This document shows positions 52,602 to 62,101 of a stretch of 64,000 bases of DNA, piece by piece; position 1 is the stretch's first letter, and each line of letters begins with the position of its first letter. The position numbers were made by a program, and so were the translations under genes. Location: assembly GCA_023261185.1 (NCBI GenBank), contig JALRJN010000109.1, positions 1-64,000 of the forward strand, in the 5' to 3' direction. This stretch comes from Porticoccus sp. (GTDB lineage: Bacteria > Pseudomonadota > Gammaproteobacteria > Pseudomonadales > Porticoccaceae). The notes under the pieces are model-generated. The model was not told the DNA's origin. It worked only from the letters and a program-made list of their open reading frames with translations, and made no database searches.

Positions 52602-54017
52602 TTAGGTCGTTAATGTTCTCATCAACTGCTTGATATCATCGCTGATTTCTCGACTGGTTTCCTGCAATTCTTTCACCTTGCGGCAAGCATGCAAAACCGT
52701 GGTGTGGTCGCGGCCACCAAAAGCTTCTCCGATTTCCGGAAGGCTGTGACTGGTGAGCTCTTTGGCCAGAGCCATGGCAACCTGCCGAGGCCTGGCAATG
52801 GAACGACTACGCCTTTTCGATAATAGTTCTGACAACTTTACCTTGTAGTATTCAGAGACTACTCGTTGAATATTATCAATCGTGACCAACTTGTCCTGCA
52901 GCGCCAGCAGGTCCCGCAACGACTCCCTGATAAGATCTATATCAATGGGCCTGCCTGTGAAGTGAGCGCTTGCTATCACCCTTTTTAGTGCACCCTCTAG
53001 CTCTCGAACATTAGAACGCAGACGCTGGGCAATAAAAAAAGCCGAATCCGTGGGTAGCTCAACTTTAGCCTGCAGCGCTTTCTTGATCAGAATAGCCACC
53101 CGGGTTTCCAGCTCGGGTGGCTCTACAGCTACGGTTAGGCCCCAACCGAAACGAGACTTCAGCCGCTCTTCCAAGCCATCTATTTCCTTGGGGTAGCGGT
53201 CACAGGTGAGGATCATTTGCTGCCCGCCTTCCAACAAGGCATTGAAGGTGTGAAAGAACTCTTCCTGGGATCGCTCTTTGCCAGCAAAAAACTGTATGTC
53301 ATCAATTAGCAGCGCATCAACGGAACGGTAAAACCGTTTGAAATCATTGATGGCATTTAACTGCAGAGCTTTTACCATATCGGCAACAAAACGCTCTGAG
53401 TGAAGATAAATAATTTTTGCGTTGGGCTTTTGCTGTCGAAGCGCATTCCCTACCGCGTGCATGAGGTGCGTTTTACCGAGCCCAACACCTCCGTAAATAA
53501 AGAGCGGGTTATATGAACTACCCGGGTTCTCTGCCACCTGACGGGATGCCGCTAAAGCCAACTGGTTGGATTTACCCTCCACAAATGAAGAAAACGTGAA
53601 CGTTTCATTTATATTGCTTTGGTGATTTAGCCCACCTTCTACTCCCGAATTTCGGGTGTCAGGAACGACCTGGACGCGAGTTGTACTTTCAATTACGGGC
53701 GCATTTACCTTTGGAATGTCCACCGGTGGCAGTTTCACCGCCGGTGAGAGCGTTCCGGATTCCACGGTCACTGAGCAACGCTTACCGCTAATCTGCTGGA
53801 ATAGCTCAACAATGCGATCAAGGAACTTGTCGGATACCCAGTCTTTGACGAACCGGTTCGGGGCAAGGAGTTGAATGTTGTTTGTGCTGTCTTCGGGTGC
53901 GGCCGGTTGGCCATCAGGAATATTCAGCGTCAGGGGTCTTATCCAGGTATTGAATTGTTGGGCGGGTAGCTCTTCCTGCAAGCAACCCAGACATTTTTCC
54001 CAAAGTACTTGTGCCAA
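52602..54017 (-). CDS. dnaA: Chromosomal replication initiator DnaA
   Basis: Binds DnaA boxes and opens oriC. It is 471 residues: domain I ([25 protein letters not shown]), a variable linker, the AAA+ domain III with Walker [11 protein letters not shown] and Walker [14 protein letters not shown], and the DNA-binding domain IV with [18 protein letters not shown]. The start is taken as TTG 54017, which gives the normal four residues before LW and lies six bases after AAGGGG; TTG at 54023 sits on the ribosome site. Upstream DNA carries DnaA boxes, so autoregulation is likely. Confidence 0.96.
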   Translation of the reverse strand: MAQVLWEKCLGCLQEELPAQQFNTWIRPLTLNIPDGQPAAPEDSTNNIQLLAPNRFVKDWVSDKFLDRIVELFQQISGKRCSVTVESGTLSPAVKLPPVDIPKVNAPVIESTTRVQVVPDTRNSGVEGGLNHQSNINETFTFSSFVEGKSNQLALAASRQVAENPGSSYNPLFIYGGVGLGKTHLMHAVGNALRQQKPNAKIIYLHSERFVADMVKALQLNAINDFKRFYRSVDALLIDDIQFFAGKERSQEEFFHTFNALLEGGQQMILTCDRYPKEIDGLEERLKSRFGWGLTVAVEPPELETRVAILIKKALQAKVELPTDSAFFIAQRLRSNVRELEGALKRVIASAHFTGRPIDIDLIRESLRDLLALQDKLVTIDNIQRVVSEYYKVKLSELLSKRRSRSIARPRQVAMALAKELTSHSLPEIGEAFGGRDHTTVLHACRKVKELQETSREISDDIKQLMRTLTT

Positions 54018-54078
54018 GCCCAACCCCTTTTTTGTTTTATCCGTTCGATTGTCGCTAACTGCTACGCTCTTTTTTGTG

Positions 54079-54093
54079 CCGATAGTCTATCGG
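54079..54093. repeat. Perfect palindrome in the dnaA leader
   Basis: CCGATAG and CTATCGG flank a single base. It lies 62 bp upstream of the dnaA start, near the expected promoter, and could be an operator for an unknown regulator or a short RNA hairpin. Confidence 0.5.
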
Positions 54094-54311
54094 GAATAAC
54101 CCTGCTTATCCACACCTGTTCATAATTTTTGCGAAGGAACAAAAAATAATAACTTGTTGTTTATCATTGGGTTACCAAATATCAATTGACTTATATTATG
54201 CACAGATAAAAATAATTTTTTGATTGTTTTTTGACCATATCCTATGGATAACCTGTTGGTATCTAGTGGACATGCAGGGGGTTATCTGTCGAGAAACTTC
54301 TAAGGTATTGT

Positions 54312-54355
54312 TCTTGCTAGGTTCTTAGAATTTGGTGACCGAGCCTCTAGCAAGA
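54312..54355. repeat. Inverted repeat after mnmE
   Basis: TCTTGCTAG and CTAGCAAGA, a perfect 9-bp stem with a 26-base loop, ending two bases from the mnmE stop. No T run follows on the minus strand. It may mark the 3' end of the mnmE mRNA or be a trace of the rearrangement that put mnmE beside dnaA. Confidence 0.5.
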
Positions 54356-54356
54356 G

Positions 54357-55715
54357 TCACTTGCCAATACAAAAACTGGAAAAGATTCTACCCAGCATAT
54401 CATCTGCGGAGAACTCGCCCGTGATTTCGCCCAGGGCCTGCTGGGCCAGCCTGAGATCTTCCGCCAACAGCTCCCCTGCTCCTGCCTCCTGCAGCTGGGT
54501 ATGGCCTGCTACCAGGCTGGTTTGTGCCCGGTGCAAAGCATCAAGGTGTCTGCGTCGTGCGATAAATGTTCCCCCACCTCCACCGGTATAACCCATACAA
54601 TCCTTGAGGTGGGTAATTAAGGCGTCTAGCCCCAAGCCCCCTTTGGCCGACAACGCTATTACCGGGGTAGCGGCACTTTCATCCAGACCACAGGGTAACC
54701 CCGACAGGTCAGCCTTGTTCAGAATAAAACTGATATTGGTTTTATCAGGATAGCGCTCATAAAACTCTGGCCAGATCTGCTTAGCCTGCAGGGAATAGTC
54801 GTCCGTACTATCGATAACAAAAAGCACCCGGTCTGCATTTTCGATTTCCTGCCAGGCTCTTCGTATGCCCTCCATCTCGACGATATCCCCTGTCTCCCGC
54901 AGGCCCGCAGTATCAATGACATGCAATGGCATGCCATCAATACTGATTTCCTCCCGCAGCACATCGCGAGTAGTGCCGGCAATATCGGTGACGATGGCAC
55001 GCTCCCTACCCGCAAGCGCATTGAGGAGGCTCGATTTGCCTGCGTTGGGTTTGCCGGCAATAACCACGGTCATCCCATCGCGCAATAAACTGCCCTGTTG
55101 GGCCTGTTTAAGCACTTCACTCAGCTTTTTATTTAGGACGCAGAGCTGCGTCAATACCTGACCATCGGCAAGGAAATCGATTTCCTCCTCTGGAAAGTCG
55201 ATAGCGCCTTCAACGTAAATCCGAAGGGATATCAATCCCTCAACCAGTTCATGTATTCGGTTTGAGAAAACACCCTGCAAAGATCGCACAGCGCATCGAG
55301 CCGCCTCACTGGAAGAAGCATCAATTAGATCAGCAACCGCTTCTGCCTGAGCCAGATCAAGCTTGTCATTAAGGAATGCCCGTTTAGTGAATTCTCCCGG
55401 CTCAGCCAATCGCGCACCCAGAGATAGCGCGCGCCTCACCAGAAGGTCGAGGACTACCGGCCCCCCATGTCCCTGGAGTTCTAACACATCCTCGCCGGTA
55501 AAGGAGTTTGGCGCCTTGAAATAAATGGCTAACCCCTGATCAATTACCTCTCCACCTGAATCCAGGAAATCACAAAATGTGGCGTTTCTCGGATCCAGAT
55601 TTTTTCCAACAACAGACGCTATAAAAGGCAGGATGTTCTTGCCGGATAGCCGCACAATACCAACACCACCCCTACCGGGGGCCGTGGCAACTGCGACAAT
55701 GGTATCTTGATCCAA
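54357..55715 (-). CDS. mnmE: tRNA modification GTPase MnmE
   Basis: With MnmG it makes the 5-carboxymethylaminomethyl group on wobble uridine of certain tRNAs. It is 452 residues: N-terminal folate-binding domain ([22 protein letters not shown]), helical domain, and an inserted G domain with [21 protein letters not shown] and NKADLSG. It ends in the invariant CIGK. A GGAGG eight bases before TTG 55715 decides the start and gives the usual length. Its leader overlaps the yidC terminator. Confidence 0.96.
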   Translation of the reverse strand: MDQDTIVAVATAPGRGGVGIVRLSGKNILPFIASVVGKNLDPRNATFCDFLDSGGEVIDQGLAIYFKAPNSFTGEDVLELQGHGGPVVLDLLVRRALSLGARLAEPGEFTKRAFLNDKLDLAQAEAVADLIDASSSEAARCAVRSLQGVFSNRIHELVEGLISLRIYVEGAIDFPEEEIDFLADGQVLTQLCVLNKKLSEVLKQAQQGSLLRDGMTVVIAGKPNAGKSSLLNALAGRERAIVTDIAGTTRDVLREEISIDGMPLHVIDTAGLRETGDIVEMEGIRRAWQEIENADRVLFVIDSTDDYSLQAKQIWPEFYERYPDKTNISFILNKADLSGLPCGLDESAATPVIALSAKGGLGLDALITHLKDCMGYTGGGGGTFIARRRHLDALHRAQTSLVAGHTQLQEAGAGELLAEDLRLAQQALGEITGEFSADDMLGRIFSSFCIGK

Positions 55716-55730
55716 AACCCAACCTCCGAG

Positions 55731-55753
55731 AAAAAGGGCTCCCGAAGGAGCCC
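55731..55753 (-). terminator. Terminator between yidC and mnmE
   Basis: GGGCTCC and GGAGCCC form a 7-bp stem with a TTCG loop on the minus strand, followed by TTTTT. It begins 5 bp after the yidC stop and ends 16 bp before the mnmE start, so mnmE needs read-through or its own promoter. Confidence 0.88.
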
Positions 55754-55758
55754 CTATC

Positions 55759-57435
55759 TTATTTTTTTGCCGGTGCGCCCTCAATCTGACGTGTGATGAC
55801 CCACTGCTGAGCAATGGACAGCAGGTTGTTCACCGTCCAATACAACACCAGGCCGGCTGGGAAGAACATGAAGAAGAAAGTAAATGCTATTGGCATCATC
55901 TGCATGATCTTCGCCTGGGTGGGATCCGGTGGCGTTGGGTTCAATCGCATCTGTACAAACATGCTGGCACCCATTAACAGTGGCAGGATGAAGTAGGGGT
56001 CTTTGACTGACAAATCACTAATCCAGAGAATCCACGGCGCGTGACGCAACTCAACACTTTCAAACAGCACCCAGTAAAGGGAAATAAAGACGGGCATCTG
56101 AACCAGGATAGGCAGGCAGCCACCCATGGGGTTTACTTTTTCCCGTTTGTACAGATTCATTGTTTCCTGGGAAAGTTTTTGCCGATCATCTCCATAGAGG
56201 TCTTTTAAACGTGCCATCTCTGGCTGCAGCTTCCGCATATTAGCCATTGAACGATAACTGGTTGCCGACAGCTTGAAAAAAGCCAACTTGATAAGAACTG
56301 TCAGCAGAATGATCGACCAACCCCAATTACCGATGAGTCCCTGTATATGGTAAAGAACCCAGAAGATGGGTTTGGCGACCCACCAGAGCCAACCATAATC
56401 GACGGTGAGGTCCAGGTAAGGTGATATTTCCTCCAACCGATACTGATCCTTGGGACCAGCATAAAAAGAGGCTTTCAGTTCACCTGTTGTGCCGGGGGCT
56501 ACATCAATCTGCGGAGAGGTAAAACCTAGCGCATAAAGATCCTGATTACCAAGCTTGCGCAGATTAAAATGGTTGACGGCCGTCTGATCAGGAACCCAGG
56601 CACTTATGAAGTAGTGCTGGATCATCGCCACCCATCCTCCGGTCAGGTTTTCCTTGAAAGCCTCTTTTTGCAGGTCTTCAAAATCCAGCTTTTTGTAGTT
56701 TTCTTCGGTGGTACGCAACGCCGCTCCCAGGTAGGGGCTCATACCCATACCATTAGTGGCCTGGGGTTGATGGCTGTCGCGCTTTATTTGACCAAATAGT
56801 GCCGCCTTCCAGGGCTGATCACTCTTGTTGTCCACCAGATAGGAGACATCAAGCAGATAATCACCACGGTTGAGGGTATAGCGCTTGATGATAGAAACGG
56901 CACCCAGCTGATAGGTCATATCGACCTGAAGACTTTGTTGATCGGCAGCGATGGAAAAAATGTCTGATGTCGCCGCGAAAATTGGGCGATTTTTGCTGGT
57001 ATCAGTGCCATTGGGACCAATCAGCCCACTCTGGGCAATGTAGGTAGTGGTAGCAGTGCGATTAAGCAGAATAAACGGGTCTGTGCTGTTTTCCAGTTCC
57101 GTCAAATGCTTGAGTAGTTCTATGCGAACAATATCACCACCATGGGTATCAACGATGACTTTCAACACATCTGTAGTGATGGTAACGAGTCGGCTTTTTG
57201 TCGGCTCAACTGAAAGGGTTGGTGTTTGCGGGGTGTTTGAATCGACAACAACCTCCGGCAGGTCACTCGCCGTTTCTGCCGCGGGAGTCAGGTCCGGTGT
57301 TTCCGGTACCAACGCCTCAACCATACTATTGTCTGGTTGGGGCTTATGGGCTTCCTGAAATGTGTTCCATTCCAGGAACAGCATGTAAAGCACCACGAGC
57401 ATGGCGCCAATAAGCAGCGAACGTTGCCAATCCAT
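55759..57435 (-). CDS. yidC: Membrane protein insertase YidC
   Basis: Inserts proteins into the inner membrane alone or with SecYEG. It is 558 residues: an N-terminal helix ([20 protein letters not shown]), a large periplasmic domain (about 60-340) and a C-terminal insertase core of five helices with [47 protein letters not shown] and the conserved Arg of [15 protein letters not shown]. The ATG at 57433-57435 matches the family start; the frame is open 15 codons further. Confidence 0.97.
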   Translation of the reverse strand: MDWQRSLLIGAMLVVLYMLFLEWNTFQEAHKPQPDNSMVEALVPETPDLTPAAETASDLPEVVVDSNTPQTPTLSVEPTKSRLVTITTDVLKVIVDTHGGDIVRIELLKHLTELENSTDPFILLNRTATTTYIAQSGLIGPNGTDTSKNRPIFAATSDIFSIAADQQSLQVDMTYQLGAVSIIKRYTLNRGDYLLDVSYLVDNKSDQPWKAALFGQIKRDSHQPQATNGMGMSPYLGAALRTTEENYKKLDFEDLQKEAFKENLTGGWVAMIQHYFISAWVPDQTAVNHFNLRKLGNQDLYALGFTSPQIDVAPGTTGELKASFYAGPKDQYRLEEISPYLDLTVDYGWLWWVAKPIFWVLYHIQGLIGNWGWSIILLTVLIKLAFFKLSATSYRSMANMRKLQPEMARLKDLYGDDRQKLSQETMNLYKREKVNPMGGCLPILVQMPVFISLYWVLFESVELRHAPWILWISDLSVKDPYFILPLLMGASMFVQMRLNPTPPDPTQAKIMQMMPIAFTFFFMFFPAGLVLYWTVNNLLSIAQQWVITRQIEGAPAKK

Positions 57436-57442
57436 AGTTATT

Positions 57443-57676
57443 TCAACTCTGAGTTTGTTCTGGTTCTGGTACCGGGTCATAACCCCCGGGGTGAAAAGGG
57501 TGACATTTTATAAGCCGACGCAGGGTTAGATAACCCCCTTTTAATGTTCCGTGGTGATTTACTGCTTCAATGGCATAGCAGGAACAGGTCGGGTGAAAGC
57601 GACAGCGATTACCCAGGAGCGGGCTGACAAGGTATTGATAACCTCTGATTAAAGAGATGATTGCAGCACGTATCAT
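57443..57676 (-). CDS. yidD: Membrane protein insertion efficiency factor YidD
   Basis: A 77-residue protein that helps YidC-dependent insertion. The signature is [31 protein letters not shown], with the conserved cysteines, followed by [25 protein letters not shown]. The ATG at 57674-57676 overlaps the rnpA stop (ATGA) and gives the family N-terminus [12 protein letters not shown]. yidC follows after 7 bp. Confidence 0.95.
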   Translation of the reverse strand: MIRAAIISLIRGYQYLVSPLLGNRCRFHPTCSCYAIEAVNHHGTLKGGYLTLRRLIKCHPFHPGGYDPVPEPEQTQS

Positions 57677-58038
57677 TTTTCCGCTTCCAGCATTCGGCAC
57701 AGGCGCTGCCAGCTTTGATTAAGCAAGCTGGTTTGCTCACTGTGTGTCAGTTGATCGAGACCCTGACGTGCTAGAAAAATGATATCAAGTGAATCTAAAT
57801 AACCTTGGGCAGAGCGAAATGTCTCGCGCGCCACCCGTTTTACACGGTTGCGATCTACTGCGTGACGGATATTTTTCTTGGCGACCACCAGACCCAGCCT
57901 GGGGTATGAGAACTGATTGGGCCTTGCCAGCAGCAACAGGTTTGGGTGAGCAACCTTATAGCGCGTGTCACCAAAAACAGCCCGGTAAGACCGGGCTGTC
58001 AGTAGGCGTTTATTTCTTCCAAAAGTAAACTCGGGCAC
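57673..58038 (-). CDS. rnpA: Ribonuclease P protein component
   Basis: Protein subunit of RNase P, which matures tRNA 5' ends. It is 121 residues with the RNA-binding motif [20 protein letters not shown]. The start is GTG at 58038. It lies 26 bp after rpmH; a perfect hairpin that covers the rpmH stop lies in the gap. Confidence 0.95.
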   Translation of the reverse strand: MPEFTFGRNKRLLTARSYRAVFGDTRYKVAHPNLLLLARPNQFSYPRLGLVVAKKNIRHAVDRNRVKRVARETFRSAQGYLDSLDIIFLARQGLDQLTHSEQTSLLNQSWQRLCRMLEAEK

Positions 58039-58046
58039 ATGTCTGC

Positions 58047-58069
58047 CCTGATAGATGATATCTATCAGG
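58047..58069 (-). other. Hairpin covering the rpmH stop codon
   Basis: CCTGATAGAT and ATCTATCAGG form a perfect 10-bp stem with a 3-base loop between rpmH and rnpA; the rpmH stop (58065-58067) is inside one arm. No T run, so it is more likely an RNA processing or stability element than a terminator. It would help explain the need for much L34 and little RnpA. Confidence 0.65.
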
Positions 58070-58199
58070 CCGCTAGGCGCTTCCGACCTTTTGCACGACG
58101 GCGGTTAATCACCTGACGGCCATTTTTGGTGGCCATACGAGCGCGGAAACCGTGAGTACGTTTACGCTTGAGCACGCTGGGCTGAAATGTTCTTTTCAT
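58065..58199 (-). CDS. rpmH: 50S ribosomal protein L34
   Basis: A 44-residue, very basic protein of the large ribosomal subunit: [19 protein letters not shown] and then [16 protein letters not shown]. Length is normal. It leads the rpmH-rnpA-yidD-yidC unit. Here it faces mnmG across the origin candidate instead of facing away from dnaA. Confidence 0.97.
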   Translation of the reverse strand: MKRTFQPSVLKRKRTHGFRARMATKNGRQVINRRRAKGRKRLAA

Positions 58200-58243
58200 G
58201 ACTGACTTCCGTTAACTGTGTAATACCTTGCAAAGGGCGGGCG

Positions 58244-58272
58244 ATTTTAATGAAAAACCTGCCCAAGATCAA
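58244..58272 (-). promoter_or_regulatory. rpmH promoter
   Basis: On the minus strand TTGATC, a 17-base spacer and TAAAAT, ending 45 bp before the rpmH start. Strong DnaA boxes begin about 40 bp further upstream. Confidence 0.6.
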
Positions 58273-58299
58273 CGAATCATATGGGGTTGGCAAAAATAT

Positions 58300-58779
58300 C
58301 TCCTCCACCCTGGTTATACACAAAGTTATCCACATATGAACACAGGTTACCCACACCACTGATTAACTTGTGGGTAATAGGGGGCACAAACCCATGAATA
58401 ACCTCAGGATGAAATTGTGTATAACTCTGCATCTGGCTTTTCTGGGGATAAAGTGGCCTTTTATCCACGACTAACTCAAGGGTAAGAGGCAGCTATCATG
58501 CAGGTTACTACGAGGGTTTTAAGTGGGATAAAATATTGTTTTTATTAGCAAAAAAAGGGTTTTACACAGAAAGTGTTCCCTCTATATATAACTATAAGTT
58601 TAAGAACTTATATATCTATACATATATATCTATTTATTTTTCTTTGCTCATAATCTTACTCACATCATCAGTTCATCTCCTTCATACTGAAAAAACCTTC
58701 AACGAAAGGCGATTATTTTTTAGTCAATCTTTCGTATAATGGCGCCCCTTTTTCACTTCCCCTTGAGGTGTTACCCACA
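58300..58779. other. oriC: Probable chromosomal replication origin (oriC)
   Basis: A gene-free 480 bp with nine DnaA-box matches. Plus strand: TTATACACA 58314, TTATCCACA 58326, TTACCCACA 58347, TTATCCACG 58461, TTTTACACA 58560, TTACCCACA 58771. Minus strand: TTACCCACA 58369, TTATACACA 58416, TTATCCCCA 58443. Next to the boxes is a long AT tract (58530-58650), a likely unwinding element, with an inverted repeat TATAAGTT/AACTTATA at 58593-58612. The mnmG -10 box TATAAT is at 58735-58740. Gene context (rpmH, mnmG, parAB, dnaA nearby) agrees with an origin. Confidence 0.85.
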
Positions 58780-60663
58780 ATGGACTATCCAGACAACTTT
58801 GATGTCATTGTCATTGGGGGTGGCCACGCCGGAACGGAAGCCTGCCTTGCAGCAGCTAGAATGGGCTGCAAAACCCTGTTATTGACGCACAACATCGAAA
58901 CGTTGGGGCAGATGTCCTGTAATCCCGCCATTGGTGGTATTGGGAAGAGCCACCTGGTTAAAGAGGTGGATGCTTTGGGTGGTGCCATGGCGAAGGCCAC
59001 CGATCTAGGTGGCATACAATTCCGGGTTCTTAACTCTCGCAAAGGGCCTGCAGTGAGAGCAACCCGGGCTCAGGCTGATAGAGTGCTCTACAAGGCGGCT
59101 ATACGGAGTATTTTGGAAAACCAGCCCAATCTCTGGATTTTTCAGCAGTCAGCCGAAGATCTCATCGTTGACGATCATCGCGTCACCGGGGTTGTAACCC
59201 AGATGGGCCTGCGATTTATGGCTCAGGCGGTGGTATTAACGACAGGAACATTTCTGGGCGGAAAAATTCATATCGGGCTGGAAAACTATGCCGGTGGCAG
59301 AGCGGGTGACCCGCCATCCATTGATCTGGCGAAACGACTGCGTGAGTTACCCTTGCGTGTCGACCGGTTGAAAACAGGCACCCCGCCGCGTATTGATGCA
59401 CGGAGCGTAGACTTCAGTGGGTTGCAGGTACAGTGGGGTGACCAGCCGGAACCGGTCATGTCTTTTCTCGGTTCGGTCGATGAGCACCCGGAACAAACCT
59501 GTTGCCATGTGACTTACACCAATGATCGCACCCATGACATTATTCGCAGCGGCATGGATCGCTCACCCATGTATACCGGCGTGATCGAAGGCATTGGCCC
59601 CCGTTATTGTCCATCCATCGAGGACAAAGTCGTGCGCTTTGCCGATAAGGAAAGCCACCAGATTTTCATTGAGCCGGAGGGTTTGAGTACCCACGAATTG
59701 TACCCTAACGGTATTTCTACCAGTTTGCCTTTTGATGTGCAGATGCAACTGGTGCGCTCAATATCCGGATTTGAAAATGCCCATATCACCAGGCCCGGCT
59801 ATGCCATCGAGTACGATTTCTTCAACCCTCAGGATCTGAAGTATTCTCTGGAAAACAAGTTTATCAACGGACTGTATTTCGCAGGTCAGATCAATGGCAC
59901 CACCGGCTATGAGGAAGCGGCGGCACAGGGGTTACTGGCAGGCATCAATGCGGGTCTTCTGGTTCAGGGAAAAGAGCCCTGGTGTCCCCGCCGGGACGAA
60001 GCCTATATCGGCGTGCTAGTCGATGATCTTATTACCATGGGTACCCGTGAACCCTATCGGATGTTTACCAGCCGGGCCGAATATCGTCTTTTACTGCGTC
60101 AGGATAATGCGGATCTCAGATTGACAGAAACCGGGCGGCAACTCGGTGTCGTGGATGACAGCCGTTGGCAGGCCTTTGCAAAAAAACGCGAACAGATAGA
60201 GCGTGAGCAGCAACGCCTGCGAACCACCTGGGTACAACCGGGCAGTGAGCAAGCTGGTGTGCTGGAGCAAAAAACAGGGGCAACCTTAAGCAGGGAGTAC
60301 AGCCTGCATGACTTGCTGAAGCGTCCGGAACTGGGCTATAGCGATATCAGTACAATGAACGAAGAAATGATTCCTGGTGATGTGGCGGAACAGGTTGAAA
60401 TTGATGCCAAATACGCTGGCTATATCGACCGCCAACAGGAAGAAATCGAACGCATGCAGCGCCAGGAAAATACACCGATACCGGCAGATTTCGACTATGA
60501 CTCGGTGAAAGGATTATCCAACGAGGTCAAGCAGAAACTGGCGGCGGCGCAACCGGATACCTTGGCCAGAGCGTCCAGGATTCCTGGCGTAACCCCAGCG
60601 GCCATCTCATTGCTGCTGATTTACCTTAAAAAGAAATCCGTATCCGAGCAGAAAATAGCCTGA
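58780..60663 (+). CDS. mnmG: tRNA uridine-5-carboxymethylaminomethyl modification enzyme MnmG
   Basis: FAD-dependent partner of MnmE in wobble uridine modification. It is 627 residues with the Rossmann motif [50 protein letters not shown] and the second FAD segment [21 protein letters not shown]. The ATG at 58780 follows a DnaA box and a TTGAGG ribosome site; a GTG at 58768 is too near that site. rsmG follows 3 bp later. Confidence 0.97.
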   Translation: MDYPDNFDVIVIGGGHAGTEACLAAARMGCKTLLLTHNIETLGQMSCNPAIGGIGKSHLVKEVDALGGAMAKATDLGGIQFRVLNSRKGPAVRATRAQADRVLYKAAIRSILENQPNLWIFQQSAEDLIVDDHRVTGVVTQMGLRFMAQAVVLTTGTFLGGKIHIGLENYAGGRAGDPPSIDLAKRLRELPLRVDRLKTGTPPRIDARSVDFSGLQVQWGDQPEPVMSFLGSVDEHPEQTCCHVTYTNDRTHDIIRSGMDRSPMYTGVIEGIGPRYCPSIEDKVVRFADKESHQIFIEPEGLSTHELYPNGISTSLPFDVQMQLVRSISGFENAHITRPGYAIEYDFFNPQDLKYSLENKFINGLYFAGQINGTTGYEEAAAQGLLAGINAGLLVQGKEPWCPRRDEAYIGVLVDDLITMGTREPYRMFTSRAEYRLLLRQDNADLRLTETGRQLGVVDDSRWQAFAKKREQIEREQQRLRTTWVQPGSEQAGVLEQKTGATLSREYSLHDLLKRPELGYSDISTMNEEMIPGDVAEQVEIDAKYAGYIDRQQEEIERMQRQENTPIPADFDYDSVKGLSNEVKQKLAAAQPDTLARASRIPGVTPAAISLLLIYLKKKSVSEQKIA

Positions 60664-60666
60664 CGT

Positions 60667-61293
60667 ATGGCTGATTTGGCTTCTAAATTGCGGGCAGGCC
60701 TTGATGCGCTTGAACTTCCCCTCTGTGATCAGCAGGTTGCATTACTGCTGGACTACCTGTCGCTGCTACAAAAGTGGAACAGGGCATATAACCTCACGGC
60801 TGTGCGAGATCCGCATGAAATGTTATACCTGCATCTACTGGATAGCCTAAGTATTGCCAAATATATTCAGGGCAATGAGCTGATCGACGTAGGGACAGGG
60901 CCGGGCCTTCCTGGTATCCCTCTGGCGATCTGTTTTCCAGACCGCAAGTTCACTCTGCTGGACAGCAATGGCAAAAAAACCCGCTTTCTGTTTCAGGCAA
61001 GAAATAGCTTGAACCTTGATAATGTCCGAGAAGTGCAGAGCCGGGTTGAAGCTTACCAACCAGATACACACTTTGATGCTGTGATCAGCAGGGCTTTCAG
61101 CAGCCTGCTCGATATGGTGGAAAAATGTTCACACCTGCTGGCAACTGGAGGTCGCTATTACGCGATGAAGGGCCAATACCCCCAGCAGGAGTTGAGTGAG
61201 TTGCCAAAACACTATAATGTCATTGCCTCACATCGGCTAGAAGTGCCAGGGGTGGAGGGTCAGCGACACCTGGTAGAGATAGCACCTGCTTGA
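60667..61293 (+). CDS. rsmG: 16S rRNA (guanine527-N7)-methyltransferase
   Basis: Methylates G527 of 16S rRNA. It is 208 residues with SAM motif I LIDVGTGPGLPGIPLAI, KTRFLFQARNSLNL and the ISRAFSSLLDMVE block. The order mnmG-rsmG-parA-parB is conserved. Confidence 0.96.
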   Translation: MADLASKLRAGLDALELPLCDQQVALLLDYLSLLQKWNRAYNLTAVRDPHEMLYLHLLDSLSIAKYIQGNELIDVGTGPGLPGIPLAICFPDRKFTLLDSNGKKTRFLFQARNSLNLDNVREVQSRVEAYQPDTHFDAVISRAFSSLLDMVEKCSHLLATGGRYYAMKGQYPQQELSELPKHYNVIASHRLEVPGVEGQRHLVEIAPA

Positions 61294-61303
61294 GGACCCC
61301 GCT

Positions 61304-62098
61304 TTGACCAAGACATTTGCCATCGCCAACCAGAAGGGAGGCGTGGGTAAAACCACCACCAGTGTCAATTTGGCAGCATCCCTTGCCACCTTCAACAAAA
61401 GAATCTTGTTGGTGGATATGGATCCCCAGGGTAATGCCACCATGGGTTGTGGAATCAACAAAAACCTGCTGGCGATCAGTGTACTCGATGTACTCACGGG
61501 CGATACAGTGACAGAAAAGGCCCTGCATCGCTGTGAGTCGGGAGCCTTTGACGTACTGCCAGCAAATGGTGATCTTACTGCAGCCGAGGTAGAGCTGTTG
61601 AAACTTCCTAGCCGGGAGAGTCGATTGCGCCACGCCCTGGCTAGAGTGAAACAGAACTACGATTACATCATCGTCGATTGCCCCCCATCCTTGAGTCTGC
61701 TCACAGTAAACTCGCTGGTGGCTTGTGATGGCGTGATTATCCCGATGCAGTGTGAGTATTATGCCCTGGAGGGTTTATCGGCTCTTGTAGGAACCATCGG
61801 AAAAATAGGCCAGTTCCTAAACCCGGGATTGCAGGTCCAGGGCATACTTCGCACCATGTATGACCCACGCAACAGTCTGACCAACGAGGTGACAGGCCAG
61901 TTACGCCAGCATTTTGGCGATCGTGTATACCGCATCGCGATACCCCGCAATGTACGTTTAGCGGAAGCGCCTAGTTACGGACAGCCGGCACTGGTTTACG
62001 ACAAACATTCAAAGGGAGCGCTGGCTTACCTGGGGCTCGCCGGAGAAATCATTCGTAGAGAAAAAGCCGCCAGGGCGCAAACGGGAACTACAGGTTAA
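61304..62098 (+). CDS. parA: Chromosome partitioning ATPase ParA (Soj)
   Basis: Moves ParB-parS complexes to separate new origins. It is 264 residues with the deviant Walker A KGGVGKTTTSVNLA, switch Asp in DMDPQGNATMGCG and DCPPSLSLLTVN. The TTG start at 61304 has GAGGA seven bases upstream and gives MTKTFAIANQKGG, the family start. parB follows after 3 bp. Confidence 0.96.
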   Translation: MTKTFAIANQKGGVGKTTTSVNLAASLATFNKRILLVDMDPQGNATMGCGINKNLLAISVLDVLTGDTVTEKALHRCESGAFDVLPANGDLTAAEVELLKLPSRESRLRHALARVKQNYDYIIVDCPPSLSLLTVNSLVACDGVIIPMQCEYYALEGLSALVGTIGKIGQFLNPGLQVQGILRTMYDPRNSLTNEVTGQLRQHFGDRVYRIAIPRNVRLAEAPSYGQPALVYDKHSKGALAYLGLAGEIIRREKAARAQTGTTG

Positions 62099-62101
62099 GT
62101 T

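Larger units (their letters stand above)
54024..54356. promoter_or_regulatory. dnaA upstream region with DnaA boxes (possible origin part)
   Basis: About 330 bp without a gene. It holds TTATCCACA at 54106-54114, TTATGCACA at 54196-54204 and, on the minus strand, TTATCCATA at 54243-54251. DNA between about 54120 and 54240 is strongly AT-rich. This could be the dnaA promoter with autoregulatory boxes, a part of the origin, or both. Fewer boxes are present than at 58.3-58.8 kb. Confidence 0.6.

Noticed and set aside
58536..58739. 67-codon frame in the AT-rich part of oriC
   Set aside because: Tyr/Ile/Leu-rich composition is what AT-rich non-coding DNA gives, and it overlaps the unwinding element and the mnmG promoter.
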